From Verrucomicrobiota bacterium (GTDB lineage: Bacteria > Verrucomicrobiota > Verrucomicrobiia > Chthoniobacterales > UBA10450): a stretch of DNA of 13,283 nucleotides. Of the stretch, positions 13,019 to 13,283 are shown in pieces. Position 1 is the first letter of the stretch, and the number at the start of each line of letters is the position of its first letter. Below the pieces are notes generated by a model. It worked only from the letters and a program-made list of their open reading frames with translations, had not been told where the DNA came from and searched no databases. The translations under genes were made by a program, and so were the position numbers. The stretch spans positions 1 to 13,283 of the forward strand of contig QHQU01000122.1 of NCBI GenBank assembly GCA_003219925.1. Direction: 5' to 3'.

Positions 13019-13283
13019 ATGATTAAATCCTTGATTGGTTTCGCATGCGCCAGCGTTCTCTTCGTCGCTATCGCAAATGCTCAGGTCTCGACTGTGACCG
13101 GAACAGAGAGCACAGGCAAAATTACCGATTATACGCCGGACAGCGCGTTGGTCCTTGATACCGGGTCAGGTGAGCCAGTTCATTACAAGTTTGCCAAGAA
13201 AGTTACTTATGTAGATAAGGACGGGCAGACGATCCAGGCGCCCGCTCTGACAAAAAATCTTCGGATCAAAGTCCATTACGTTA
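13019..13283 (+). CDS. Secreted protein of unknown function, 3'-truncated
   Basis: Eighty-eight codons are open to the window edge without a stop. Residues 1-22 form a classical signal peptide: MIKSL, a hydrophobic core GFACASVLFVAIA, and a cleavage site at ANA-Q. The mature part begins QVSTVTGTESTGKITDY and is a run of short beta-strand-like segments (ALVLDTG, PVHYKFAKKVTYVDKDG, LRIKVHYV), typical of small periplasmic or exported all-beta proteins in this phylum. I cannot name a family. The start is supported by the strong ribosome binding site and the signal peptide. It is divergent from the SpoIIE phosphatase gene. The C-terminus, and hence the full domain content, lies outside the window. 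Confidence 0.75.
   Translation, partial: MIKSLIGFACASVLFVAIANAQVSTVTGTESTGKITDYTPDSALVLDTGSGEPVHYKFAKKVTYVDKDGQTIQAPALTKNLRIKVHYV

Overview
The window looks like chromosomal DNA of a soil-type bacterium of the Verrucomicrobia (Spartobacteria/Chthoniobacterales-like). This is inference. It rests on moderately high G+C, mostly absent Shine-Dalgarno sites, a PHP-domain/GT4 glycosyltransferase fusion, a membrane-anchored protein built from W...DPxAA repeats, and several short palindromic intergenic repeats. I see no tRNA, rRNA, CRISPR array, transposase or phage gene.

Layout. At the left edge lies a 5'-truncated Ku gene (+; NHEJ repair), then a palindrome-rich spacer and a small secreted protein (+). 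A minus-strand run follows, read from 4616 down to 1336: thymidylate kinase (tmk), DNA polymerase III delta' (holB), a Gfo/Idh/MocA oxidoreductase and a DUF1801 protein. tmk and holB abut as TAA-ATG. A composite of three hairpins, REPIN-like, separates holB from the oxidoreductase. tmk is broken by three apparent one-base length changes in homopolymer runs, although every kinase motif is recoverable across the frames.

Divergent from tmk is a plus-strand cluster at 4703-9246: a DUF2334 polysaccharide-deacetylase-like protein, an 800-residue PHP + GT4 fusion (ATGA overlap), and a membrane-anchored protein with about nine 32-residue repeats. A likely theme is synthesis and trimming of an envelope glycoconjugate. 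This is the best candidate for a poorly described system here. A 99-bp inverted-repeat element lies at its end.

The right part is again minus-strand: a DUF2752 membrane protein overlapping a proline-tailed multi-pass membrane protein by ATGA, then a membrane-bound SpoIIE/RsbU-type serine phosphatase. Its membrane domain repeats one motif three times. At the right edge a secreted-protein gene (+) begins behind the clearest ribosome binding site in the window and runs off the end.
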